A stretch of DNA of 64,000 bases from Euglena gracilis (lineage: Eukaryota > Euglenida > Euglenophyceae > Euglenales): positions 26,581,744-26,645,743 of the forward strand of contig CP154956.1 of NCBI GenBank assembly GCA_039621445.1, in the 5' to 3' direction. The translations under genes were made by a program, and so were the position numbers. The notes beneath the pieces are model-generated. The model did not search any database, was not told where the DNA came from, and saw only the letters and a program-made list of their open reading frames with translations. Shown piece by piece: positions 35,459 through 47,000 of the stretch (its first letter is position 1; each line of letters begins with the position of its first letter).

Positions 35459-35510
35459 GCGGGGGGGGGGGGGTCGCGCGGGGGGGGGGGGGGGGTCGCG
35501 GGGGGGATGG
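35459..35510. repeat. Poly-G tract
   Basis: Three G runs (9-14 bases) are separated by TCGCG. On the plus strand these could form G-quadruplexes. Confidence 0.85.
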
Positions 35511-35767
35511 GATTTTCAGCAGGTCACAAGTGACATGTGTGATGCCAATTTTCCTTCGAATTTTGGTCCCGATTAGGAATTTGCAAACTATTTGATCCAA
35601 AAATTAGGCATTGCAACAAATTTTTGCATTTTATTCTGAATTGGGTGGAAAATTCCTAATAAATGTGAATTATTTGGAAGCTCCAATCGGGTTTAGAGGG
35701 TCGCGGGGGGGGGGGGGGTCACGAGAGGTCGCGGGGGGTTGCGGGGGAAACACTCCCTGTGTGAGTG

Positions 35768-35915
<148 letters not shown>

Positions 35916-36342
35916 TGTGTGGTCCTGGTAGGCGGGCCAACGACCCATGAAAAAGGTTTCAGCTTTGTCAAGTCTGGTTGAAAATTAATGGTTAAAACTA
36001 ATATTTAACGTCTTGGGTGGATGGGGTGATAGTCCAAGGGTCAAAGCTGTCAATTTTGTGAAGAAAACTGTTTTTTGTCAAAATATGGCCATTTTTTGAT
36101 CATTTTTCTTGTGATTTTTCAATGTATGTGCTGCACGTATGGCATAAAGTGGAGCCCGCACATTTAAGTGTGGGGTACTGTGGGGGGCATAGTTGGCGTT
36201 TTTTTTGTTTTTTTTTATAAAAAAACAAAAGAATGTGTTTTTTTTGAAAAAAAACGCCAAAAAAAACATCAAAAAAACAAAAAGGAAATTTCATTGAAAA
36301 AACTCGTTATGAAACACCCAAACCATACTTCGAATCCTACTA

Positions 36343-36540
36343 CCATGCCCCCCCCCATTATGTACCTCTCCCCGGGAGGCCAAAATTGGGGGGAGGTACA
36401 TTATGGGGGGGGGAGGTACACAATGGGGGGGGCACGTTGTTGTTGGCGGGATTCATTCATTCCTCGTGGGTGCAGGTGCATTTTGCCCCCCATTATGTAC
36501 CTCCCCCCCAGGGGGTACATAATGGGGGGGGGGCATGGCA
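36343..36540. mobile_element. Foldback element with ATTATGTACC tag and poly-C arms
   Basis: The left end is CCATGCCCCCCCCCATTATG; the right end is GTACATAATGGGGGGG...CATGG. The internal units GGAGGTACATTATGGG and CCATTATGTACCTCCCC alternate in orientation. A relative lies at 57960-58095. Confidence 0.55.
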
Positions 36541-37139
36541 AATTCAAAAAGTGCCAAAAAATGGTAAAAAACATCCAAAATTGCAAAAACAATGCAATTT
36601 TATGATTTTTTCATTTTTGTGAAAAAAAATTTGGCAGAAATGACCCAGAAGTTGCCACAAATGGTTGAAAATATGCATTCAAAAAATTTTGTCCAAAACC
36701 TTGTTGGCACTTTTTTTTGTTTTTTTTAAAAAAACATTGTTTCAATTAAAAAAAACAACAAAAAAACAACGCCCCCCAAAAAAAACAAGCTGCCAACTAT
36801 GGTGGGGGGCATGTGTGGGGGCGGGGGGGGGGTTGGGGGGTGTGGAGGGTGTGGGCGGGGTGTGCGGAAAGATTAGGTCCTGGATGCCGCGAGTTGCACG
36901 GATAAAGGACGATGTCATTTTTGTGCTGGGGGTCTTGGGGGGCAGGCCCCCCCCCCGGATGAGGCCGAAGGCCGAGTAAGGCAAAAAATTGTACAAGAAA
37001 ATTTCATGTGTGGGGTACTGTGGGGGGTGGGGGGTAGTGTGGGGGTAGTGTGGGGAGTTGTTTGTGGGGGTGGGGGGGGTACTGTGGGGTACTGTGGGGG
37101 CTCCACTTTACGCCATCACTCATGTGCTGGAACATGTTG

Positions 37140-37265
37140 TTTTTTTTGCTTGAAGACCAACCTGTTTAGATCTCTGACTCCATATGAGGAGGTGTTCCGC
37201 AATCACAACCGCGGTTACACCGCGGTGCACCACAATTACCTGGAGATCACCCGTCTGCAGTTTTT
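37140..37265 (+). CDS. Exon-like open block, unrecognised
   Basis: After a T-rich tract ending in AAG the plus strand reads TNLFRSLTPYEEVFRNHNRG and then TAVHHNYLEITRLQ. The composition is protein-like and distinct from the surroundings, but the minus strand is also open and no family is recognised. Confidence 0.25.
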
Positions 37266-38640
37266 TTTTTTTGGGATGCAAGGTGCGGAGATGTCAGGGG
37301 GGTAGGTCGGGACACTGGGGGACACAGGTGGAGGGACACGAGGGGACATGCTTCGTTTGGGCTGAAAATCTCAGAAGTTCGGGTGATTTCCTTGTGTTTT
37401 AGTTTGAACTGGTAATTTCCAGGATAGCCGAAAGAAGTCCGTAGCCTTTCTCTTTGTTTTTGATGTTGTTGTTTTTTTGCCTGTTGACGAAGAAAAATCT
37501 CTTTTTAGAGAAAAGCAAAAAACCGTTAGCTAGGGTCACACACGTTGATGGCATCATAGATTGTGGCTAAAATTGTGGCTAAAAATAGATTCCTTCCTTA
37601 TTATCCGAATTAAGAATCACCAACCAAATTTGGAATCATGTGCACCTGAATCTCACTTGAAATTAGGGAACCGCCACCAAATCTTCAGATTTCTGAAGGT
37701 CAAAAATATATATTTGGGACAAAAAGTGGGAAGCAGGGGAAATGTAAAGGGGAGATAGCCCCGGGAATTGGAACTTTAAATTTCGGTGGTAGCACAGCTT
37801 TACCCAGATTGTGCCCCAAGCCAAGTCCTCATGACTCCCTATCCCACACGTCCCTGTATGTCCACAGGTCCGACCCCCGGGGAGGAGGGGCTCCACTCTT
37901 CCCAAAAACCAGTCAGGCACTTTGTTTGGAAAACCAGTCAGTCACTACTCTACTAGGGGGTCGGCCACTCTGAAATCCAAAGGAAAATTGACCACAAACG
38001 TGCCAAAAAAAAAACGACGCCTTCAGCGCTGGGTCATTTTAGTGGTTTTGGATCAGGGCCAAAGAACAGACACTTTGAAAAACCAGTCACCCCCTCCCTA
38101 GGGAGTTGGCCAGTGACTAAATGATTGTATGGTTGGGCTTCATGCCTTGTTCTCACGCTAAACCAGCCTCTATCCTGATGCCTCGGTTATTGACCACAAA
38201 TTCTCTTAATTTGGCTGAAAATGCATGCAATGCATGGATTGGAATGACCTTTAAGCTGCAAAAAAAAACCGTCCCATATTCAAATAATTTCGAAATATGG
38301 CCTGGGTGGAGGTTTAGGGGAATTTTGTCCCCATCTGTAATGCAAGACAACAGCATTACGTAACTTTCCGATTATTTTCCCCAGTTGATTAATCCCCCCA
38401 TTTTTGGCCCCAAAATGCAAAATCCACACCAAATTTTGGCAAATTTGCAACAAAATACGAAAAAAAGCATCCAGGTTCCCTCGTGAAACATTCAAAAATG
38501 ACCAGACCTCATTTTCCCTTCCATTCCAGGTTCCTACGGAAAATTATGGAAAGGACAAAATTTGCAGAAAATATTGCAGAAAACCAATGGAAGTTGGATA
38601 TATTTTATTTGGTGAAAATGTGGGGAAACTGCAAATATGA

Positions 38641-38680
38641 ATCCCCCTTGCCCTAACCCTATCCCTAACCCTAACCAGGG
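38641..38680. repeat. Interstitial telomere-like (CCCTAA)n, block 1
   Basis: CCCTAACCCTATCCCTAACC followed by CTAACC, then a G run. This is the TTAGGG type on the other strand. Confidence 0.7.
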
Positions 38681-38699
38681 GGGGGGGGGGAATGCGCTC

Positions 38700-39070
38700 G
38701 CCCGGCCTCGGAAAAAATGCGCAAAAATGCGCAAAAAAATGCGCAAAAAATGCGCATTTTTTGGAAAAAATGCGCAAAAATGTGCAAAATCCGAGGAAAA
38801 ATGCGCAAAAATCACGAAAATGCAAAAATTACCCAAAAACATGCAAAAATGGCACCAAATTTGAAGAAATTATGTAGAATAATGAGGAAAATGTAAGTTT
38901 CAAAAAAAGTCGAAATTTTCAATTTTTTGCAAAAAAAATTGCAAAAATGGTCAAAAAATGCGAAATTTTTGGAAAATCACGAAAAAATGTGCCAAAAAGC
39001 AAAAAAAATGCGCTGAAAAAAATGAAAAAAAAATGCGCAAAAAATGCGAAAAAATGCGAAACGCATTTCC
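38700..39070. repeat. ATGCGCAAAA-rich repeat between telomere-like blocks
   Basis: Irregular repeats of AAAAATGCGCAAAAATGCGC, with variants such as AAATGCGAAA, fill the space between the two telomere-like blocks. Confidence 0.75.
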
Positions 39071-39077
39071 CCCCCCT

Positions 39078-39262
39078 GCCCTAACTCTAACCCTAACCCT
39101 GACCCCAAACCGTAATTTTAACTAACCTCACTCTTACTCTATCCTGGACCCTAAATGTATCCCAAACGCAATCCCCAACCCAAACCCCGCCCAAACCAGA
39201 ACTGAGACCCTGACCCTAATCCTAACAGTGTCTCTAATTGTATCCCTAACCCTGACTCTAAC
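39078..39262. repeat. Interstitial telomere-like (CCCTAA)n, block 2, degenerate
   Basis: CCCTAACTCTAACCCTAACC, then increasingly diverged units (CCCTAATCCTAACAG, CCCTAACCCTGACTCTAAC) up to about 39262. Confidence 0.7.
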
Positions 39263-40869
39263 GAAAACTGTATTGCATGAAAATCCTTCATGAATAAAAC
39301 TTTTTGAAACTTTCCCCTCCCCCACACAGCCGAAAACCAGGGTGGAAATAATCGACCGGGTGCCCCGGTGAAGCCAAGTCTGAAGGTTCGAGAAAACAGT
39401 CAGGTCACTTATGTCTGAAAATGATTATTCCCGGGCGCATTGCCATTTTTTCCCTCTCCCACCCCCCCCCAAAAAAATTCCATAAAAAGGTGATAAATTG
39501 ACCAATCTTTGGAGTAGAGGTGAGCAACGTTTTCCCACTTCACAACACAACAATTTTGAAATAAGATTGCTGGACAACGCAGTGGCCATCTGTTGAAACC
39601 ATTGAAAAGTCTTTTTTTTTTATCGACGTGCAAGCTGAATTGCCAAATGTGACCATCAAATATTTTAATTTTCAGAACAGGCAATTGTCCAAAATAAGCG
39701 CCCTGGAGCGTGGATGAATTTTGTGGCCGTTCGTCGGAAACCCGTGAAAAGAGCTTTCAATCGAGGTGCGCAACAGGTTCCCGAGTTTGCAATCATCAAA
39801 CTCCTAATCATGTTTTAATGCCATGCATTTGAACGGTTTGTTCACAAAATACAGGGCAGGTGCTGGGACTCTGCTCACAATGCACGCGAAGGAAGTTTTG
39901 CCTCCACACACAAAGGGATTTTGTTATTGGAGGGCGGGGGGGGGCAGCCCCTGACGCTGTAGGGCTCCGAAGGCGCCCTCTGGGGAAGTTGCTTTTGCAA
40001 TCGGCAAAATATTTGTTAAAATCCTCCAGAACAAATCAAAAAATATGTCAAAGCCATGCTTTTTTTGTTTAAATCCCTGTCTTTTTTTGAGAGTACGTGT
40101 TTAAAAAAAAACAGTTTGTTTCAGGTTTGAGAAAGCTTGACAGTTTGCGAGTGCATAAATTCAGTTTCCATATTTTTGTTGGTTTTCAAAGCTTTCTATG
40201 TTTGTGCTCGGACAATTTCCCAATCAAACACGTAGTCGCAGTGCTCACGGAAGAGGAAATGGCCACGTTGCATGACAAAACAATTTTTATGACAAAATAA
40301 CTACATGACAAAAAAAATCCGTCATGCTACGAGTTCCTTTTGATCCCCTTCCAACTTGGACACTGGGCAAATTTGTTGATCAACATCTATGGCGGCAATT
40401 TCAAGCACAGGACAATGGAAGACCTGTGCTGCATGCGACGAAAAAATTTCGGGCCAAACAGGGAAACCAGCACACACCAACAAGGGGGCGACGGCAGTAC
40501 AGTTGGGGTTTTTGGGGGACCCCCCCATCCCCCCCCTGTACAGTTGGGATTTTTGAGACCCCCCCCCCCCTGGTGCCGACCCCCCCGAGACAGATGAAAT
40601 TTTTGACACCAAAAATGGCCTTTTTAGACCCAAAAAAGGTCTTAAAAAAATTTTCCCGGCGCCTTCGGCGCCAGTTTTTGGCCGATTTTTGAGGGGGGGT
40701 TGGCAGTACAGTTGGGACCCAGGACCCCCCCCTGTGTTGAGACAGTACAGCAAAAAGTGCCAAAAAATGCAAAAAAAAACTGACCTCGGGACCCCTCCCC
40801 CCCCCTGCCAAAGCTCCAAGTGGTGTTTGTTCCTGGAAATGCCACTACACAAAAATCGTCCATGTCACC

Positions 40870-40945
40870 CGGACACACCGTGTGTCCGGGTTATGGGCGC
40901 CGAAGGCGCCCATAACCCGGGTACACGGTGTGTCCGGGTTACAAT
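40870..40945. repeat. Cluster of long perfect hairpins
   Basis: A 16-bp stem (40886-40901 with 40905-40920, CCGGGTTATGGGCGCC) has a GAA loop. It overlaps CCCGGACACAC-C-GTGTGTCCGGG at 40868-40890. Further copies of the ACACGGTGTGTCC motif follow. Confidence 0.85.
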
Positions 40946-41070
40946 GGACGATTTTTGTCTATATCCGTTGACAAAGAGGCCCAAGACACACACTGTGTCT
41001 CGTGGAACTTAGCCACGCAATGTCTACCCAGTATTTTTTTGCGATTTTTTGTCAAATTTTCAGTTCACGA

Positions 41071-41123
41071 GGACACACACTGTGTCTCGTGGACTGGCAG
41101 TCCACGAGACACAGTGTGTGTCC
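41071..41123. repeat. Perfect 25-bp inverted repeat with GGC loop
   Basis: Arms 41071-41095 and 41099-41123 are exact reverse complements (GACACACACTGTGTCTCGTG core). Related single arms occur near 40985 and at 41653-41790. Confidence 0.9.
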
Positions 41124-41282
41124 CCGTGGACTGAAAAAATCAAGAATTCCCACTGGTCCGACCAACAAGTGCCCCCCAATAACTTGGCCTTTCGGCAACT
41201 TTTGGCTTAGAGCATAAAGGTTTCTCGTGGACAAGTTTTACCACATTCCACTACCTGTCCTTGCAGTTTTTTCTTTCGGAAA

Positions 41283-41640
41283 ATGAAGAAGACCGCAAAC
41301 AGTGTGGACCGCATGCTCCCCCGACCCCCGAAACCAGATGAATTTGTTGCTACACTGGAAAAGTATTTGGTCGATTTGCAGAAGGGCCCTGCTGTTGACC
41401 CAATACACGGTACGTTGTTGGCCAACGTGTTGGAAGAGAAGCCAAAAGGGACCGCAAAGGCTGAGCGTGTAGCTGTTACACGCCTGTTGGAGTTCCAGCA
41501 GGTGTGTAAACATCTGAACGCTCAGTATGAGGAGTATGAGGACCTGGATGGCTTTTTTTCACGGTTGTCCGGTGACCATCTTTCCACTGCCCTGCTGCAT
41601 TGCATTAGATGTAGAACACCTCGCATTTCTGACAAACACC
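41283..41640 (+). CDS. Small conserved protein, copy 2 (homologous to 33617-33970), unknown function
   Basis: From ATG 41283 the frame reads MKKTANSVDRMLPRPPKPDE, then FVATLEKYLVDLQKGPAVDP, IHGTLLANVLEEK and CKHLNAQYEEYEDLDGFF. It matches the minus-strand ORF at 33617-33970 from the start codon to about residue 95. Similarity stops near 41580. Codons after 41640 run into GTCCACGAGACACAG palindromes and CA repeats and are not credible. A pyrimidine tract ending in TTTTTCAG lies at about 41640-41653, and CCTTGCAG lies just upstream of the ATG. It sits inside intron 1 of the minus-strand gene, in the opposite direction. Confidence 0.5.
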
Positions 41641-41652
41641 TTTTATTTTTCA

Positions 41653-41790
41653 GTCCACGAGACACAGTGTGTGTCCCAGTCCACTGCCAGTCCACGAGAC
41701 ACAGTGTGTGTCCCAGTCCACGGGGACACACACTGTGTCTCGTGGACTCAGTCCACGAGACACAGTGTGTGTCTTGGGCCTCAGTCCACG
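41653..41790. repeat. CCACGAGACACAGTGTGTGTC repeats in both orientations
   Basis: Four copies of the 21-bp motif in alternating orientation, related to the 25-bp inverted repeat at 41071-41123. The two clusters bracket the small gene at 41283. Confidence 0.85.
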
Positions 41791-41804
41791 GATATAATAT
41801 CCAC

Positions 41805-41999
41805 ACCCACACACCCACACACCCACACCCACACCCACACCCACACCCACACCCACACCCACACCCACACCCACACCCACACCCACACCCACACCCACAC
41901 CCACACCCACACCCACACCCACACCCACACCCACACACCCACCCACACACCCACCTGCACCCACACCCACACCCACACCCACACCCACACCCACACCCA

Positions 42000-42040
<41 letters not shown>
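41805..42040. repeat. (ACACCC)n and (AC)n microsatellite at the intron 1 donor
   Basis: About 30 ACACCC hexamers are followed by about 18 AC dinucleotides. On the minus strand the exon ends CCCATTG and the GT repeat begins at once, so the splice donor is the edge of the microsatellite. Confidence 0.95.
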
Positions 42041-42041
<1 letters not shown>

Positions 42042-42153
42042 AATGGGCAGAGAAATAAATGCCAACTTTTTGCTTCTCAGCAAGTGCACTGACCACCAAG
42101 GCCTCTCCTTTGGCGTTGGTGAAACGCTGCTTCTCTGGGAAAAGAGATGCCAT
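42041..42153 (-). CDS. Tryparedoxin/nucleoredoxin-like protein, exon 1 of 4
   Basis: From ATG 42153 the minus strand reads [19 protein letters not shown], then [18 protein letters not shown] plus TG, the first two bases of a Trp codon that exon 2 completes. [10 protein letters not shown] directly before CPPC is the standard beta strand of tryparedoxins. The length is 113 bp: 37 codons plus two bases. The frame is open upstream to 42258, but this ATG gives the family's usual length. The full CDS is 441 bp in four exons (37 + W + 36 + 32 + G + 39 = 146 residues), with no broken codon. Confidence 0.85.
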
Positions 42154-42203
42154 ATTGGACGAGATCCTAAAAGAGGTATACAGAACCGCAACCTGACATA
42201 AAA

Positions 42204-42210
42204 ATTTATA
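42204..42210 (-). promoter_or_regulatory. Possible TATA box of the tryparedoxin-like gene
   Basis: TATAAAT on the minus strand lies about 51 bp upstream of the ATG. Just upstream of it is TTTTTTTTCAG (near 42220), which could instead be a 5'-UTR or trans-splicing acceptor. Confidence 0.25.
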
Positions 42211-43394
42211 CACTCCTGAAAAAAAATTGAAAATGGGGGTGATAATTTCCGTTGTCATTCGGGGTGGGCCATGTCTTGGTGGGGGGCATCTTGCCCTGTT
42301 TCAACAACACGGGGACGGGCAGTTGGGGAAGGCAAAGGCCCCCAAGGCCCCATGTTGCTTCCCCCGTGTCCTGGATTCGGAATTCGGAAAGAAACCACAA
42401 AGCCCAAAGGGAAGCACTTTGGCCGTTTCGCATTGTGGGTTAAAGAACAAAGGGGTGGGGGGGGTGAAAAACAAAGCGAACAAAGCATGCGGTGAAGCGA
42501 AGCAAAACCAACAGAACCAGCAAGATTGGGCGGTGAGTTCATGTTCACCCCCATTTGTCCCCCAAATATATCCCCCAATTCCTATCACGAACGTGTGACA
42601 CGCATTCCTAGGAGGCAAGACGGTTGCTGCAGCACCGCTGCTGGTTCCATTGCTAGGCACAGTGGGGGGGGGGGCGAGCGGCCACGCGGGCGGGACCCTG
42701 GACCGAGGGCTCTGGCATCACTGTCCTTGGCTGCCCAGTCGACTTCCCAACCACCACCGGCCACACGGCGGCTGCCTGGGCGGAAGCCACGGGCCGAATT
42801 GAGAAAGCCACTGACCTGGTCACCTCTGTCTCTGATCCACAGCTTGCGCACCACCTGCTCCGGTCCTGCTTGGATGGTTGCAGCTTCAGACTCCTATGAG
42901 GCCCAAGACGAAGTCGCTCGGTGCGGAGAGACCATCTTCATCGCCTTTGAAGACATCCTTGGCCGAGCACTCAACGCCGACCAACGACAGCAGGCAGCCC
43001 TCCCCCTCGCTGACGGCGGATGCGGTCTTCGCATCCCCGCCGCCTGTCAGGGCGCGGCCCGCACCGCGGCTTTATGCCACTACTACACTCACGGACACTT
43101 CCTGAAGAGGAGGGAGGACGCCAAAAAGCAGAAATACAACGTGCCATGTCAGCAAGCAGGGTGGGGCTTCACACCTTTCGCCCTCGGGACATGGGGTGGC
43201 ATAGGACCGGAAACGGCCAAGACACTGAGCAGAGTGGCCAAACGCGCATCGTCCTGGCAACAGGGCGCTGAGCGCGAAACCAAGCAAGCGGAAATCTACC
43301 AAAATGTGGCCATCGCCTTGCTCCGAGAAGTGTTCCACCTCTTACAACCCAAGCACGTCCTCCGTTAACCACGGGAGGAGGTATGCCAAAAAAA

Positions 43395-43500
43395 AAAACC
43401 ACACACACACACACACACACAACACAACCACACACCCACACCCACACACGCACACACACCCACACCCACACACGCACACACGCACACCAACACACCACAA
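43395..43500. repeat. CA-rich microsatellite in the 3' UTR of copy D
   Basis: CA dinucleotides and CACACCC units. Confidence 0.9.
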
Positions 43501-43674
43501 CCATCCGCCCGCCCTCCCGCCCGCGCCAAGCAGGCCGCCTCACCCCTACCATCAGCCACCCCAGCCGTCAGCCACTCCAGCCGTCCCTCTGCGCCTTATA
43601 TTGAAGATGGGCCTTGCCCGTTTTCCTCCTGCCCTGCCCTGCACCACCTGTATATACTTTTAACCTCCTCCGGA

Positions 43675-43714
43675 CTGTGCCACTGGTCGGTGGATTCGGT
43701 TCGCCCCACCACCG
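43675..43714 (+). repeat. Conserved 40-bp 3' tail, copy D
   Basis: CTGTGCCACTGGTCGGTGG to CCCCACCACCG. CGGTGG can pair with the terminal CCACCG. It marks the 3' end of the element and is likely recognised by its RT. Confidence 0.85.
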
Positions 43715-43739
43715 CTATCTAAATCTCACGGACACAAAT

Positions 43740-43758
43740 AGACACTTTCTGAGTGTCT
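43740..43758 (+). promoter_or_regulatory. 5'-end hairpin of copy A
   Basis: AGACACT-TTCTG-AGTGTCT is a perfect 7-bp stem followed by an A and a T run. The same structure starts the element relic at 57477. A second hairpin, CCCC-GAGT-GGGG, follows near 43798. It marks the 5' end of A-family elements. Confidence 0.6.
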
Positions 43759-44001
43759 ATTTTTTTTCGTCTCCACACGTGCTCATGGCCTGAAAGCCCC
43801 GAGTGGGGTCTGAAGTTCAGAAGTACAATTGCCATCAGCAAGCAACCCCAAGGTTTGAAGAGTGGATTTGAACTACCTGAAGTTCCAACCTACAACTCAA
43901 AAGTGCAAATCCGAGATACAGTACAGTACATACAGACACTGGAGTGGTTCATCTCCTTGAGGAAGCTGCAGCAGCACAACATCATCATCTGCACCAGTTG
44001 G

Positions 44002-47000
44002 ATGGAAGTATTATCCCTGTTTCACTATACTTTGCTGTACCACCTGTGCTGTAACATAGCGTTCACAGTTCCAACCTGCACTGTGGCCCCAGGGCCTTAT
44101 AAACATTTCACAGAGTTGGCCCCAGGGCCCAAGACTTCAGCCATGATGCTGTCCAATTTTGCCCCAGGGCCAAACACATTTCAAGCCAAAACTGGCACAG
44201 GAAAGTTTTTCACAAATGTGGCCCCAGGGCCCCAGACTTTTGCCATGATGCTGTCAAATTTTGCCACAGGGATCAACACATTTCCAACCAAATGTGGCAC
44301 AGAAAAGATTTTCACAAATGTCGCCCCAGGGCCCAAGGCTTTTGCCAGGATGCTGTCAAATTTTGCCACAGGGATCAACACACTTCCAACCAAATGTGGC
44401 ACAGAAAAGTTTTTCACAGATGTGGCCCAAGGGCCCAAGGCTCCAGCCAAGATGCTGTCCAATTCTGCCCCAGGGCTCAACACATTCCAAGCCAAAACTG
44501 GCACAGAAATGTTTTTCAGAGATGTGGCCAAAGGGCCCAAGGCTCCAGCCAAGACGCTGTCCAATTCTGCCCCAGGGCTCAACACATTCCAAGCCAAAAA
44601 TGGCACAGAAATGTTTTTCAGAGATGGGGTACGAAAAAGGCAGGGCCGAACACCCCAGTTCCGTGGGGGACGGAAAGGACTCCCCCCTGGCGGCAGCCAT
44701 GACAACTTCACCATTTGGACCCGGCGTAGCCTACTGAGATGCTCCACATGGGGGTTTTCGAGGGCGGCGGAGCCGAAAAAGCGGTCCCCGGCCTGCCGAA
44801 ACGCGGCGGGAGGCCGGAAACAGCCAGGCCAAATTTTCAGGTCCCGTGGCACACTGGAACCACTGCCCCCCGGCATCGGCCATCAGCGTTGCTTCACAAT
44901 GACGACCCGGCGGTGCCCGCTCAGACGTCCACTAGGGGGGTTTTCGAGGGCGGCGGACCAGAAAAAGCGGTACCCGGCCCGCCGAAATGCGGCGGGAGGC
45001 CGGAAACCGCCAGACCGAATTTTCTGGTCCCATGGCATACTGGAACCACTTCCCCCCGGCATCGGCCAACACAGTTGCTTCACAATGACGACCCGGCGGT
45101 GCCCGCTCAGACGTCCACTAGGGGGGTTTTCGAGGGCGGCGGACCCGAAAAAGCGGCCCTCATCCCGCCGAAACGCGGCGGGAGGCCCGAAACGGCCACG
45201 CCGAGTTTTCCCGTCCCGTGGGATAGGGGAACCACTGCCGCCCGGTCGCGGCAATTACCATTTCTCCGCGACAATGACCCGGCAGAGCCTGCTGAGAGGC
45301 CCCTCAGGGGGGTTTTTGAGGTCGCCGAGTCCGAATATCTGCTCAAATCGCCGCAGTGGAGCCGCCAGAGCCGGCATTCGTCTAGACCGTCCTGGTGGAG
45401 AGCGGAGCAAGGACAAGGACAAGGATCAAGGACAAGGACCTGATGGCAAGCGCGACACATTCATGGCCCTCGATCGCCAAACCGCAACCGGGCACCAAAA
45501 GACAGGGCGGGGGAGCCTATTGTCCTGTGGCGATGTGGAGAGCAACCCGGGGCCTCCCACCCGGCGGCTTGACATTCCCTCAAGCAGGGGCGACTTGCTT
45601 TCTCGCAGTGAAGGGGAACACAACGTGGGCCCGCAACTGCAGGGGGGAACGGCACCGTCCCCCCGCCGGGCAATGGACTTTGACATGACCACAGATCCGG
45701 AGCGGGCGGTTGGATTCTTGCTGGCCACAACCCTCGTGCCACCCCTGGCTGCGGGTCCCATGGAAGCGGCCTCTACCCAGGATGCCAACAACCTTCAACA
45801 GCTGTTACAAGACCTCATCAGCCGACCACCCCCGGAAGCGTCACTTGGGGCGGTCTCAAACACCAGGGGCCCAAGCGCCCTAGATGATGCCGACGTGGAA
45901 ATGAATGCCGTGTTCCTGCCGGGAATGAGAACGGGCTCTCCTTTGACGGATCCGTGCCCACCACTGTCACCCTCGTGGACAGACATATCCCTGGACCACC
46001 GGGGGACGGTATCAATCATCCCGAAAGGGGCCTTGCCGGCTGTCTGTGATTCATACTCAACTGTCCTGAGATGTTTCAACGAAAGACCAACATGGGAGAC
46101 CCTCCACGCGCTCTGGGCCTTCCCAAAGTCTGTCCTAGCGCCCTTGGGGAAAGGAGGGCGGGGTCACTGGGCGAGGCTCGGAAGAGTCATCAGAGCGAGA
46201 GCGGAGTCGTATCTCAAACGCCCCGTGAATGACAGCTGGGAAGATTCTCAACGCCGCGCGCAACCGGCCACCTTGGTTCGAACCCGGGGACAGGTCCGAC
46301 GAGAGGAGGAGGTCCAAGAGGAAGGCTTTGTTCGCCGGCTGGAACGCCTTGTCGGTAAAGGGGCAGTGGGGAAGGCGTGCCAATTGTTGCTGTCCGACGG
46401 TGTGCAAGACGACAAGCACCCTACCGTTCGGAAAAGACTCCAAGACATGCACCCATTTGAGGAGCCACCAGGGCGGGGCCCCATGGACAAGAGGGTCGCA
46501 ATGCCTCCGCCGGCAGATGAGGAGGAGAGACGTGACCGTCTCTCCTTGGTCCGGAAGGCAGTATTTTCCTTCGGGAAGGAATCTGCGGCGGGACCGTCGG
46601 GATTGAAACCCGACCACCTCAAGGACATGCTGAGCCGAGAGGCGGGAGGGCAGGCCGAATCCTTGCTTGAGGGATTGGCAACCTTTGCCTTCAAAAGCAT
46701 CAACGACGGGTGGCCCGTCGGGGCGGCCGAAATCTTGGCCTCCGCACGCTTGACAGCCCTGCGAAAGGTAAAGCACCCTGCACAAGTCAACGAAGCCGGT
46801 AACTTGCTGCCTCCACCCTTGGACCCGGAACACGAAGGAACAAGGCCGATCGCGTCGGGAGAGTGTCTACGCAGATTGGTCGGAAAGGTGCTGATGAGAC
46901 AACCCGCGGTTCGCAAGTTCACTGCAGAAGGAATGCCCGGACAATTTGGGGTAGGTTGCCGCGATGCTTGTGGGTTGATTGGAATGGGGCTGCAGCACCT

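Larger units (their letters stand above)
42695..43714 (+). pseudogene. Non-LTR element copy D (RLE type), truncated and internally deleted
   Basis: From 42695 it closely follows copy B (53090 onward): GPAWM, then ASDSYEAQDEVARCGETIF and RQQAALPLADGGCGLRI. A ~20-bp deletion relative to B lies near 42886. After HYYTHGH the sequence jumps straight to FLKRREDAKKQKYNVPC, losing the zinc-knuckle and endonuclease core. The C-terminal part (WGFTPFALGTWGGIGPETAK to LLQPKHVLR, stop near 43368) is a diverged subfamily. A CA-rich 3' UTR and the 40-bp tail (43675-43714) follow. The RT is absent. Confidence 0.75.

Noticed and set aside
38641-39262. A chromosome end
   Set aside because: The CCCTAA blocks are short and degenerate, with non-telomeric DNA and genes on both sides.
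40322-40852. Minus-strand ORF with a Cys/His-containing stretch (possible second PHD region)
   Set aside because: The Cys spacing does not fit without several frameshifts, and most of the ORF is homopolymer-derived.
41522-42258. His-Thr-Pro and Gly-Val-rich ORFs of over 200 codons
   Set aside because: They are ACACCC/AC repeat translations. Only the non-repeat end (42041-42153, minus) is coding, as exon 1.
44739-45443. Second open frame (frame 3) of 234 codons over the 186-bp repeats of copy A
   Set aside because: The 186-bp unit is open in two frames. Frame 1 is continuous with the 2A and RT, so frame 3 is taken as a by-product.
46274-46290. GGTTCGAACCC, matching a tRNA T-loop/B box (also at 55244)
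   Set aside because: No acceptor stem, anticodon arm or A box is seen around it, and it encodes the conserved LVRTRGQ of the element.
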